Assembly (NCBI GenBank): GCA_965243835.1
Contig: OZ251578.1
Coordinates: 1,612,001-1,676,000 of the forward strand
Source of the DNA: G965202665 sp965243835
GTDB taxonomy: Bacteria; Actinomycetota; Acidimicrobiia; Spongiisociales; Spongiisociaceae
Reading direction: 5' to 3'
Length of the DNA stretch: 64,000 bases
This document shows positions 22,143 through 30,323 of the stretch, one piece after another. The first letter of the stretch is position 1. The number at the start of each line of letters is the position of its first letter. Under the pieces are notes generated by a model. It was given only the letters and a program-made list of their open reading frames with translations, did no database searches and was not told where the DNA came from. Made by a program: the position numbers and the translations under genes.

Positions 22143-24709
22143 CAGGGACCCGGTTGCCCGCCACCCGCTTCCGGCAAAGGCAGGACGACCATTGATTCCA
22201 CCCCCCGCCGATCCACTACTTTCACCGCCGCCCGCCGATGCCGGCCTGCCGCAAACGGCAAACTGACATCCCCGTGATACCAGTCCAGCAGGTCTTCATC
22301 TACGACCGCGCCCAACGTTTTCGCCAGTTTCCCCCACCCGTCCTTGAGTTTTTTAGCGTTGGGGAAGAAAATCTGGGAGGGGAACAGGCTTCTGCCATCG
22401 TAGTTGGAATCCAGCAACCACAATGCGATGTTCTTTATACTACCCGAAGTAACCTCGTTCTTCTGATGGTCGTAATAGTCGAAGCCTCGCACCCGCACTT
22501 GCCATGTATCCTCCCCCTCCCCGGTTTTTGACACCCCGACTTCGGGTTGCCCCACCAGCCAAAATACATCGTCGCCGGGTTGGGCCTTTTTCAAGTCTGT
22601 TATCAGCAAATCGCCATCTATGACGGTCCGCATCAGCTCCACTCCCGGCCAATCTTTTTCGGCCAACAGCTGGGAAGCGGCCGGGTCGAACATGAAAGCT
22701 GCGAACAAAATAATTTCCGGACGCGGCACCAAGGCCTGGGCTTCTTCGATGGCGCGCTCCGCTTGAAAACCCGACAAGGGTTCGTACGGGGAGCCGAACA
22801 CTACGCACAATCGCTTCCCGCATTCCAAAACTCCCACCGCGTGTATCCATTGGCCGCCCGGATGTTCTGCTAGTTGTTCAAAATGTTGTTTCCCGTTGCG
22901 GATAGTGCGCACCCCGGACCGGCGCATCTGCTCCAGCCAATCCCGCCAATCATCTAACCCTTCTCGTCTATCCCTTGGGGGTTGCCCCCCCCCCCCCCCC
23001 GCGCCATTCTTTGGCTCCTCGGGTCCGGTAGGTTCGTGCAAAGACTGTACCGGCCGCGGTGCGTACGGCGCAGGCAGGGCTTCCATCGTAAAGCAACCCG
23101 ACACCCGCCTCTTCCCGGAAACCTGCCGGGGACGGTCCACTAATTGTATGGCATCGGGATTTTCATTGTAAGCGAGCGTCGCAGATGTAACCTTCGGACA
23201 AATCTCATATACAAAACCGCCTCCCGGACTTATGTCATTCTTCAACTTATAGTAAGGATAAACGGCGGTTAGCAGTCTCTTTCTTGCCACAGTAAGTGCC
23301 ACCCGGCTGGTGTCCATAGTTATCCAGCGGCGGCCCCATTGTTCGGCTACATAGGCGGTCGTGCCGGATCCGCAGGTAGGATCAAGAACGAGGTCACCAG
23401 GGTCAGATGTCATCAGGATACAACGTTCTATAGTGGGGACAGCAGTTTGGACAACATACACCTTGTCGGAGGGTCGTACCTGTTTCCACCAAATATTACT
23501 GAGCCTTTTCCCCGGCCACTCTTCTTCGTACTTTTTCCGCATAAGTTGCGACGATTTGCCCGCTTTATCACATAATCTATCCAGTTCCGCAAGGCGATCC
23601 ATTCCTTCGCTAGATACACTCCAGTGTCTACTATTAGGGCACGGAAAAGCTTTACCAGCCCATTCATAAGGTTCGGAACGCCCGGTAATATAACCTTGAG
23701 ATGTCAATCTGTCACGACCATATAATCTGACATCTTTGATTGTATTGGGATTTTTCTTTTCCTCTTTAGTCAACTCACGTGTAGTCCCATCTTTTTGTTC
23801 CGCCATAATCCAGCTCCCAAAGTGTTCCATTAGATCCTGTTTGGTCCGCTCGCCGTATAATTGCCTAAATTTAACTTGTTCTTTGTCCTTGGCGTACCAC
23901 AGTAGATAGTTAGCCGCATTCGGCAACAAACTGCTGGAACCGCCTCCCGAGGTAGCGTAAGTAATCAACTCGACTCGGTTGTCGGCACCGAATACCTCGT
24001 CTAACAACAGTCCCATTCGTAACACATTTTCTGAACCTATTTGAAGAAAAAGAGAGCCGCTGTCAGACAATAGTTCTCTACACAGTAACAGCCGGTCCCT
24101 GATATATGACAAGTAGGAATGAGTACCCTTCCGCCAGGTGTCGCGAAAGGCACGCACCATTTCCGGCTCGTTGGTGATGCCCGCTTTGGTATCTTTTACA
24201 TCCAAATCGTCGGTCATCATCTGCCAGTTGCCGCCGAACTTGATCCCGTACGGCGGGTCAAAGTAAATGGTCTGCACCTGCCCGCCGTAACCCTCTTTTT
24301 CCAACAGCGAGGTCATCACCAGCAGGCTGTCGCCGGCGATCATCCGGTTCCGCCACCCCACCTCGTGCTGATAAAACTCCACCGACTCCCGGCCGATCAG
24401 CTGTTCCCGGTCGAACAGCGGCGGCTGGCCGTCCGGTTGGCTATCGGCCCGTATCGCCTCCAGCACGCTCAGCGGCTCCAACCGCTCATGGATGTGCAAA
24501 TCCCGCACATCCGCCTCCACCACCCGGCCTTCCCGCTTCCCGTGCCAAGACAGGAACGGGTCGGTGCGATCATCGTGCTCCCACTCTGCGGTCTCCGCCC
24601 GCCCCGGATGACCCAGATGCGCCTCCGCCTGCCCGGCCTGCGGATTATTTAGCCGGGACGACTCGGAATGCTCATAGGAGGCGGGCTCGCCCCGCCCGGA
24701 ATCGTTCAC
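22142..24709 (-). CDS. mod: Type III DNA methyltransferase, Mod subunit, with phase-variable G tract
   Basis: 855 residues from a GTG start preceded by GGAGC. It is a beta-class N6-adenine methyltransferase: motif IV DPPYGIKFGGNW near residue 151 comes before motif I DPTCGSGTTAYVAEQWGRRW near 436, with a target-recognition region between them. It methylates one strand of an asymmetric site and gives the complex its specificity. The coding strand holds 16 consecutive G near residue 570, beyond all catalytic motifs, followed by about 280 further residues. In the present sequence the frame is open. Any change not divisible by three would cut off the C-terminal part and break coupling to res. It lies just downstream of a duplicated tyrS fragment, suggesting it once followed tyrS directly. 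Confidence 0.93.
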   Translation of the reverse strand: MNDSGRGEPASYEHSESSRLNNPQAGQAEAHLGHPGRAETAEWEHDDRTDPFLSWHGKREGRVVEADVRDLHIHERLEPLSVLEAIRADSQPDGQPPLFDREQLIGRESVEFYQHEVGWRNRMIAGDSLLVMTSLLEKEGYGGQVQTIYFDPPYGIKFGGNWQMMTDDLDVKDTKAGITNEPEMVRAFRDTWRKGTHSYLSYIRDRLLLCRELLSDSGSLFLQIGSENVLRMGLLLDEVFGADNRVELITYATSGGGSSSLLPNAANYLLWYAKDKEQVKFRQLYGERTKQDLMEHFGSWIMAEQKDGTTRELTKEEKKNPNTIKDVRLYGRDRLTSQGYITGRSEPYEWAGKAFPCPNSRHWSVSSEGMDRLAELDRLCDKAGKSSQLMRKKYEEEWPGKRLSNIWWKQVRPSDKVYVVQTAVPTIERCILMTSDPGDLVLDPTCGSGTTAYVAEQWGRRWITMDTSRVALTVARKRLLTAVYPYYKLKNDISPGGGFVYEICPKVTSATLAYNENPDAIQLVDRPRQVSGKRRVSGCFTMEALPAPYAPRPVQSLHEPTGPEEPKNGAGGGGGQPPRDRREGLDDWRDWLEQMRRSGVRTIRNGKQHFEQLAEHPGGQWIHAVGVLECGKRLCVVFGSPYEPLSGFQAERAIEEAQALVPRPEIILFAAFMFDPAASQLLAEKDWPGVELMRTVIDGDLLITDLKKAQPGDDVFWLVGQPEVGVSKTGEGEDTWQVRVRGFDYYDHQKNEVTSGSIKNIALWLLDSNYDGRSLFPSQIFFPNAKKLKDGWGKLAKTLGAVVDEDLLDWYHGDVSLPFAAGRHRRAAVKVVDRRGVESMVVLPLPEAGGGQPGP
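22985..23000. repeat. Run of 16 C (16 G on the mod coding strand)
   Basis: It is by far the longest homopolymer I noticed in the window. It encodes GGGGG inside mod at about residue 570. Tracts of this length mutate by slipped-strand mispairing at high rates in bacteria with type III phasevarions. The exact count may also be affected by sequencing error. Confidence 0.9.
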
Positions 24710-24728
24710 GGTTGCTCCATCTCCTGTC

Positions 24729-24876
24729 TTGTTAGGCGGACGAAGCGGCGGCGGCCTCGGGATAGGGTTTTGCCGGCCAGCTCGTCTCGGGGTGGTTTTC
24801 TTCGGTTGTCTGTCGGCCGTCGATGTGGACCGCTCCTTGGGCGAGCAGACATCGGCCTTCGCTGTTGGACTTTACC
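24729..24876 (-). pseudogene. Duplicated 3' fragment of tyrS
   Basis: 148 bp that align with the last 149 bp of tyrS (29095-29243) in the same orientation at roughly 90% identity. The fragment lacks a start, has a one-base deletion (GGGGTGG for GAGGGTGG) and has lost the stop codon. With tyrS itself it forms a direct repeat around darT2, draG4 and the GmrSD gene. The similarity continues weakly into the ribosome-site region of mod. It marks an integration or recombination event at the tyrS 3' end. Confidence 0.85.
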
Positions 24877-24886
24877 CGTTTTCCTC

Positions 24887-25027
24887 CTCTGACCAAGTAT
24901 TTTAGGCGATTTACCGTACCCTCCGGGACCGGTCGGGACGGGAGGGTACGGTGGGCGGCGGAGTCGGTTGGGACGTCGCCGAAACGACCCCCTTGAATAC
25001 GCGGCGGAAATTCATATCTTGGTAAGT
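24887..25027 (+). promoter_or_regulatory. darT2 leader with covarying hairpin
   Basis: The flanks match the leader of the first operon (CTCTGACCAAGTATTTTAG at the left, the 55 bases before the ATG at the right). Between them ACCGTACCCTCC (24913-24924) and GGAGGGTACGGT (24941-24952) form a perfect 12-bp stem with a 16-base loop containing GACCGGTC. Neither arm resembles the arm in copy 1, so pairing has been preserved while the sequence changed. Confidence 0.6.
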
Positions 25028-25669
25028 ATGAGCGATTCGTCCGCCTCTGTCGACCTCGCGGCCGGCCTGCGCCGGCGGGGGATCCTGTACGTCTGCCATA
25101 TGACGCCCTGCGACCGCCTGCCTTCCATATTCGCCTCCGGGGGGTTGCTGTCGCGGGACGCCCGCCGGGAGCGGGGCGTGGCCGAACCGTCCCGTCCGCA
25201 CGACTGGGGCGAGGGCAAACGGGAGGCCCTGGCCCGGTACGCGGTGTGCGCGTTCGAGACGCCCAAGTGGATGTGCAACAAGCACCCCGAGGAGATGGCC
25301 CTCATCCTCCTGGACGCCCGCTCGGTGTGTTGCGGGGAGGGTGTCCTCTTCTGCCCCGGCAACAGCGCCGACGACAAATTTCCGGTGGACGACATCCTGG
25401 GGATGACCGGCGCGGAACATTTCGACGCCTGCTTTAAAACCTCCGATAACCACCCAAAGCCTTTCAGTGAGATCCTCGTTCCCGGCCTGATTCCGGTTGA
25501 CTATTTCCGCGGCTTGGTCTTCTGCGACCAACAAGCCATGAATTATTGGATGCCCCGCATAGAAGAGCATCTGCCGGAACCGCCCCTCCCCCTCACGGTG
25601 ACCAGTCGCGTCCTATGGAACTTCCGTTTTCCGCTAAACTGGCATCCCGCAGAAAGGGTACGGCTATGA
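25028..25669 (+). CDS. DarT-like (DUF4433) DNA ADP-ribosyltransferase toxin, copy 2
   Basis: 213 residues. It is nearly identical to copy 1 over the first 130 residues (including RGILYVCHMTPCDRLPSIFASGGL and AVCAFETPKW) and diverges in a short loop (KTSDNHPKPF in place of REPGNAVKF) and in the last 25 residues. The SEILVPGLIP segment with the presumed catalytic Glu is retained, so both copies look active. The stop overlaps the start of its hydrolase (ATGA). The localised divergence next to near-identical flanks suggests gene conversion between the copies. The modified base is unknown. Confidence 0.72.
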   Translation: MSDSSASVDLAAGLRRRGILYVCHMTPCDRLPSIFASGGLLSRDARRERGVAEPSRPHDWGEGKREALARYAVCAFETPKWMCNKHPEEMALILLDARSVCCGEGVLFCPGNSADDKFPVDDILGMTGAEHFDACFKTSDNHPKPFSEILVPGLIPVDYFRGLVFCDQQAMNYWMPRIEEHLPEPPLPLTVTSRVLWNFRFPLNWHPAERVRL

Positions 25670-27069
25670 CCTCACAATTTGATCTCTCCTCGTTGCCCGC
25701 CAACGGTCCGGACGCCTACGTGTTGCGTATGGAATGCGTGTTGGTCGCGGGCGCGGCGGGGGATGCGCTGGGTTGGATGACCGAGTCGGTTCGCGATGTG
25801 GAGCAGTTGCGCAACCGGTTCAACACCGACTGGCTGACCTACTACCGAGACTGGAGCAAACCGGAGGGAGGCGCCCGCGGCTACATGGACCGCATCCGCC
25901 GGGGCGACTACTCCGACGACACGCAGTTAACATTGGCCACAGCCCGTTCCCTGCGGGGAGACGGTTCGCTGGACGCCGAACATTTCGCCTACCGGGAGTT
26001 GCCCGCCTGGTTGGACTACGCGCGGGGAGCCGGCTCGGCCACCATCGCCGCCGCCCGAGCCTTCCGACGCAATTCGGTGCGCTGGAACAAAAACTTCTAC
26101 TCCTACGCCCGCCGTCACGCAACCTGCGACTACCGGGACGCAGGCGGCAACGGAGCGGCCATGCGAGTAGCCCCCATCGCCTTGGCCAACCTCACCGACC
26201 CGAATCTGATAACCGACGGCGTATGGCGCTCCGCCATCACCACCCACGGCCACCCGCGGGCGATAATCGGAGCATTGCTCTACGCCCACGCCCTGCGCCT
26301 GTGCTTCTTCCTCCAAAACTCCACAACCCGGACCGACCTGGCCAGCGAACTGATCGCTCTGTTGAAAGGCATCGCCCCGCCTCCCCTCCCCGAGTTCGAC
26401 GAGTGGCTGGCGATGTGGAACCGACGGGCCGACACCACATTCGACAACCTGCTCGAAAAAGTAACCGGAGAAGCCGCCGCCGACCTCGTCCACCTAACCG
26501 AACTACCCCCGGACGCAACCGCCGCCCGCCGCTACATGGAAACCTTGGGATGCTTCCGTCCGGAAACGAAAGGATCGGGAACCGGCACCGTCCTGGCCGC
26601 GCTGGCCATCGCCACCGCCGAACGAGACGACATCCAACAAGCCCTCCCCTGGACCATCAACCAACTGGGCTCCGACACCGACACCATCGGAGCATTCGTA
26701 GGAGCACTATCCGGAGCCATACACGGACCCGACTTCGCCCAAAGCATATGGCTCTACGAACTCCAAGACTACGAAGGCATCTCACATATAGCAGACTGTA
26801 CGAGGCGTATTACCGACCGGCTCTTTCCGTATCGACCCGTTTCGCCTTTTCGACCAACCGGATTAAAGGGACCTCCCCCCCTGCTGATGGAACGCCTCCA
26901 AGCGAATGACTTGTCCGAAGGCGAATGGGCGCATCATCCCGTCCTCAGCGAAGGCAAAGTGCAAAAAGTGACAACGCAACCCCTGCGCAACGACCCCCAA
27001 GCCCAAGTCCGCCTGGTACGAGTGGAATTCGACACCGGCCAAAGTTGCCAATTCAAAGTATTCCCCTGA
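25666..27069 (+). CDS. DraG-type ADP-ribosylglycohydrolase with fused tail domain, copy 4
   Basis: 467 residues. It carries all DraG motifs (GAAGDALGWMTE 30-40, DYSDDTQLTL 81-90, GGNGAAMRV near 160-168, THGHPRAIIG near 193-202, GSDTDTIGAFVGALSGAIHG). It is very close to the hydrolase at 15039-16259, often identical for hundreds of bases. Here a run of 7 C keeps the frame open into the tail domain (DLSEGEWAHHPVLSEGKV ... VRVEFDTGQSCQFKVFP), showing that fusion is the likely ancestral state. It is coupled to darT2 by a 4-base overlap. Downstream paralogues have been lost in this operon, leaving only a remnant. Confidence 0.86.
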   Translation: MTSQFDLSSLPANGPDAYVLRMECVLVAGAAGDALGWMTESVRDVEQLRNRFNTDWLTYYRDWSKPEGGARGYMDRIRRGDYSDDTQLTLATARSLRGDGSLDAEHFAYRELPAWLDYARGAGSATIAAARAFRRNSVRWNKNFYSYARRHATCDYRDAGGNGAAMRVAPIALANLTDPNLITDGVWRSAITTHGHPRAIIGALLYAHALRLCFFLQNSTTRTDLASELIALLKGIAPPPLPEFDEWLAMWNRRADTTFDNLLEKVTGEAAADLVHLTELPPDATAARRYMETLGCFRPETKGSGTGTVLAALAIATAERDDIQQALPWTINQLGSDTDTIGAFVGALSGAIHGPDFAQSIWLYELQDYEGISHIADCTRRITDRLFPYRPVSPFRPTGLKGPPPLLMERLQANDLSEGEWAHHPVLSEGKVQKVTTQPLRNDPQAQVRLVRVEFDTGQSCQFKVFP

Positions 27070-27290
27070 TGCCGGACTTTTCCTCCCGATATCGACCGAG
27101 GAGGACCCCAGCTCCCAAAACTACCCGAATGCCTAGCACAAGACGACCTATCCGAAGAGGACCGGGTGTTCCGCCCCATTTTTGGAGCCGGGAAAATCAC
27201 CGATATAGAAACCAACCCGAAAACGAAATACGACTAACCAGAGTAACCTTAGACCAAAGCGAATTCAAATACCTTACTTCTCAATAGGAC
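27070..27290 (+). pseudogene. Remnant of a second DraG paralogue (3' end only)
   Basis: It begins with the same TGATGCCGG junction as the start of the paralogue at 16441, then jumps to sequence matching that gene's 3' end (17580-17810: CTTTCCTCCCGATA, CGACCTATCCGAAGAGGACCGGGTGTTCC, GGAGCCGGGAAAATCACC). Frameshifts and a TAG interrupt it. So the second operon once had the multi-hydrolase layout and lost about 1.1 kb of the second hydrolase by internal deletion. Its 3' end overlaps that of the convergent GmrSD gene. Confidence 0.8.
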
Positions 27291-29079
27291 CCGACCAAAT
27301 CTTTAATGCTATCTCCGCTAGCTCCTCGCTACGTTGCGCTATCATATTCTCATCCCAGGTATTAGGTAAAGACCTATTCAATTCAAGAATACTATGCTTT
27401 TTTATTTCAAGGAGTTTATCAGACCAAGATTTATTGGATAAACTAGAATTAAAATCTCTAGTAACCAGAGTAAGGTTACCTAATAAATGTACAGTATTAT
27501 CACGCTTGTCATGGTCTGAAGTCTGCCAACTTGGACTAGTTTTCCAAGACTGTGGAAGCAAATGTTCAACACTAAGATTATCAAAGTCATTAACAGATAA
27601 CAATCTATCTTCTCGTCTGATTTCCTTTCTCATGTAATTTTCTATCGATACTAAAATACTTAGAATAGGATATTTCTTCGTATAGTTTCCCTTCTTATCT
27701 TTCTTATAAACAGGATATAATAGTGCTGATCTAAAATCCGTATTTTGAGGCCAAAATTGGCTATCACCTTCTAATTCTGATAATATATTATGAAAAGATA
27801 ATATCAAATCTCCTTTTGTTTCTGATAATAATCTTAAAATCATCGGGAACATTCTATTATAGTTTTGAGTTGTTAAACCTGTTATTTTACGACGAACAAG
27901 ATAATCTTCAATAAAATGGAAAAGTTTGATCTTAGTATCTTCTGGTAACTCAGGCTCTAATCCCAAGATATATAAAATCAGAGGATAAGTAGTAGTAGCA
28001 CTTAAATTTGATATCTTATCAAAAAACAAATTATGATAATCTTGTTCGTTATGCAATTTATTATAAAGAACAGCATACTTTTCAAGTTCTACAAGTATGC
28101 TCTCAATTATCGAGTAGTTATTTTGTTCATTTATATTGAGGTATTTCTCCAAGAAATCTCTAAACTCTACAAATAATGACCTCATAGTAAAATATGATTT
28201 CTTAGACATTTTCAAATAATTATATAAAAACTCATCTAATTTATTACTTCTGTATACATATCCTTTTTTTCTACCTGACCATTCAGGTTTATCAAACATA
28301 CTCCAATATTTATCATACAAAGTTTCAACCTCTATATCCAGCACTTCAGCCCGATGAAATAAGTGGTTCTTTATTAGATCAGAGGCAAGCAAGGGCTGAC
28401 TTCGCGCGTTTAGCGACTCGAAAATTAGCTGTGCATCTTCGTCTGCCGTAAGATTAATAGTTACAATTTTTATTCGTTGCCGAAGTATTTTTATCAATAA
28501 ATCTAACTTTTGCAGTTCGTCATTATCAGAACTCTTTAGCCATTCTTCTATTTGTCTCTTAAAATATCTGTAAGCTTTACTAATAAGAGAATCTTTGTAT
28601 TCGACTAGTATAGATGAGCGCATCACGCTTTTAAAGGCATTGCGATCAGATTTCGTAGGATAAACTCTAAGGCCATCTTCGTCTGTACTCAAAAGATGTC
28701 TCTGTATCTGGATGAGATCCTCAAGACGCTTCACTTGAATATCATAATTCTTGTTTTTGGCAATATCTCTACACGCTGCCACCATAATTTGGAGGGTGAT
28801 CAGGCGTTGCTGACCATCTATCACATCTCTACTTATGGGTTCGCCTTGCTCGTTCCCACGTTGTGCAAAAACCATCGCCCCCAAGAAATGGGTTTTTGAC
28901 GACCGACCTTCCGACATAGATGACTCCGCTAGATGTTTTACATCCTCCCAGAGCGGTTCCCACTGATCGGGCTTTCTCCAACGGTAGTTCCGTTGGAAAA
29001 ATGGAACTTTATATCGCTCAGAAAGCGAAAATATGTTCTCGAGGTCCTTATAATTTGTTGTTACCTTTTCCTGGCTCAT
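27274..29079 (-). CDS. GmrSD-type (DUF262-DUF1524) restriction protein
   Basis: 601 residues. The N-terminal DUF262 domain shows VPFFQRNYRWRKPDQWEPLWEDV, HFLGAMVF and the nucleotide-handling motif VIDGQQRLITLQ near residue 85. The C-terminal DUF1524 domain has the HNH-like nuclease pattern SVEHLLPQSW followed by LLGNLTLVTRDFNSSLSNKSW. Single-chain GmrSD-type proteins cut modified DNA (type IV restriction), for example glucosylated hydroxymethylcytosine. The gene is strikingly AT-rich compared with everything around it, a sign of recent transfer. Its AAGGAG ribosome site overlaps the TAA of tyrS and the start is 10 bases further on, so it is driven from the tyrS message. The nucleotide and target specificity are unknown. 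Confidence 0.87.
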   Translation of the reverse strand: MSQEKVTTNYKDLENIFSLSERYKVPFFQRNYRWRKPDQWEPLWEDVKHLAESSMSEGRSSKTHFLGAMVFAQRGNEQGEPISRDVIDGQQRLITLQIMVAACRDIAKNKNYDIQVKRLEDLIQIQRHLLSTDEDGLRVYPTKSDRNAFKSVMRSSILVEYKDSLISKAYRYFKRQIEEWLKSSDNDELQKLDLLIKILRQRIKIVTINLTADEDAQLIFESLNARSQPLLASDLIKNHLFHRAEVLDIEVETLYDKYWSMFDKPEWSGRKKGYVYRSNKLDEFLYNYLKMSKKSYFTMRSLFVEFRDFLEKYLNINEQNNYSIIESILVELEKYAVLYNKLHNEQDYHNLFFDKISNLSATTTYPLILYILGLEPELPEDTKIKLFHFIEDYLVRRKITGLTTQNYNRMFPMILRLLSETKGDLILSFHNILSELEGDSQFWPQNTDFRSALLYPVYKKDKKGNYTKKYPILSILVSIENYMRKEIRREDRLLSVNDFDNLSVEHLLPQSWKTSPSWQTSDHDKRDNTVHLLGNLTLVTRDFNSSLSNKSWSDKLLEIKKHSILELNRSLPNTWDENMIAQRSEELAEIALKIWSGPIEK

Positions 29080-29089
29080 GCCATACTCC

Positions 29090-30283
29090 TTATTTTGTTA
29101 GGTGGATGAAGCGGCGGCGGCCTCGGGATAGGGTTTTGCCGGCCAGCTCGTCTCGAGGGTGGTTTTCTTCGGCTGTTTGTCGGCCGTCGATGCGGACGGC
29201 TCCTTGGGCTAGCAGGCGGCGGCCTTCGCTGTTGGACTTTACCAGGCCGGTGGCCGCCAGGAGCGCGGGGAGGTATATCGGGTCATCCTCGGGTAGCGCA
29301 AAGATGGGGGCGTCGTCGGGGATCTCGTGGGCGCGGAACTGGCGGTTGAAGGACTCTTCGGCCCGCTCCCCGGCTCCGGGGCCGTGGTAGAAATCGGCTA
29401 TGGAACGGGCCAGCGTCCGTTTCGCATCTCCGGGATGGGCCGCCCCGGATGACAGACCGGCCGCCAACTCTTCGGCCCGCTCCCATTCCAGGCCGGAGGC
29501 TAGGCGCAACCACTGCGGCATGGCCTCATCGGGGATGCTCATCGTCTTGCCGAACATTTCCTCCGGCGGCTCGGAGATCCCGATGTAGTTCCCCAGCGAC
29601 TGGGACATTTTCATCTTCCCGTCGGTTCCCACCAGCAGGGGCATGGTCAGAACCATCTGCGGGCGGCCCCCGAACCGCTGTTGCACCCGGCGGCCCATCA
29701 TCAGGTTGAACAACTGGTCGGTTCCCCCCAACTCAATGTCGGCTTCCACCGCCACCGAATCGTAGGCTTGCAACAGCGGATACATGAACTCCATCAGGGA
29801 AATCGGACGCTCCGCCGCAAAACGCTGCGCGAAGTCGTCCCGCTCCAGCATCTGCGCCAAAGTGGTCATCGCAGTCAGCTGCAACACGTCGGTCATATCC
29901 AACCCGCCCAGCCACTCCGAGTTGCGGCGAATCTCCAGGTTGTCCTCCGACAGTATCTTGCGGAACTCCCCCAGCACCGCCGCCGCGTGCCCGGACACTT
30001 CCTCGGCGGTCAGCTGCGGGCGGGCCTCCGAACGACCGCTCGGATCCCCCACCCGGGCGGTGAAATCCCCCACGATCAGCACCGCGGTATGCCCCAAGTC
30101 TTGAAACTGGCGGAGTTTGCGCAAAGCCACCGCCCACCCCAAAGTAACCGCGGGCGCGGTGGGGTCCAAACCCAGTTTCACCCGCAACGGCCGACCTTCT
30201 CCGAGCCGGGCCGCCAACTCCTCCTCCGGGAGAAACGTATCCGCGCCGCGCAACAACCGCTCCGCCTGCTGTTCGGGGTTCAT
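29090..30283 (-). CDS. tyrS: Tyrosyl-tRNA synthetase with unusual HIGH motif
   Basis: 397 residues. It has the class I catalytic core (LGLDPTAPAVTLGWAVALRKLRQFQDLGH, GDFTARVGDPSGRSEARPQL), the tyrosine site (ELGGTDQLFNLMMGRRVQQ), KMKMSQSLGN as the KMSKS loop, and a C-terminal S4-like RNA-binding domain (RRLLAQGAVRIDGRQT). It charges tRNA-Tyr. The HIGH signature, usually HxGH, reads TLGW here, losing both histidines; the codons ACT TTG GGG TGG are unambiguous. The rest of the enzyme is intact and the gene is essential in type, so it is probably a lineage variant rather than damage. Its 3' end is duplicated 4.4 kb downstream. Confidence 0.95.
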   Translation of the reverse strand: MNPEQQAERLLRGADTFLPEEELAARLGEGRPLRVKLGLDPTAPAVTLGWAVALRKLRQFQDLGHTAVLIVGDFTARVGDPSGRSEARPQLTAEEVSGHAAAVLGEFRKILSEDNLEIRRNSEWLGGLDMTDVLQLTAMTTLAQMLERDDFAQRFAAERPISLMEFMYPLLQAYDSVAVEADIELGGTDQLFNLMMGRRVQQRFGGRPQMVLTMPLLVGTDGKMKMSQSLGNYIGISEPPEEMFGKTMSIPDEAMPQWLRLASGLEWERAEELAAGLSSGAAHPGDAKRTLARSIADFYHGPGAGERAEESFNRQFRAHEIPDDAPIFALPEDDPIYLPALLAATGLVKSNSEGRRLLAQGAVRIDGRQTAEENHPRDELAGKTLSRGRRRFIHLTK

Positions 30284-30323
30284 AACCTCCCAGGATAGTG
30301 CGGCACGCCCCGCCGGATCAGGA

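Noticed and set aside
19305..24709. Type I restriction system
   Set aside because: There is no specificity subunit, the nuclease domain is C-terminal in the helicase protein and Mod is a beta-class enzyme, so type III fits.
24668..24892. Small plus-strand open frame before the second toxin operon
   Set aside because: It lies over the antisense of the duplicated tyrS 3' fragment and has no ribosome site.
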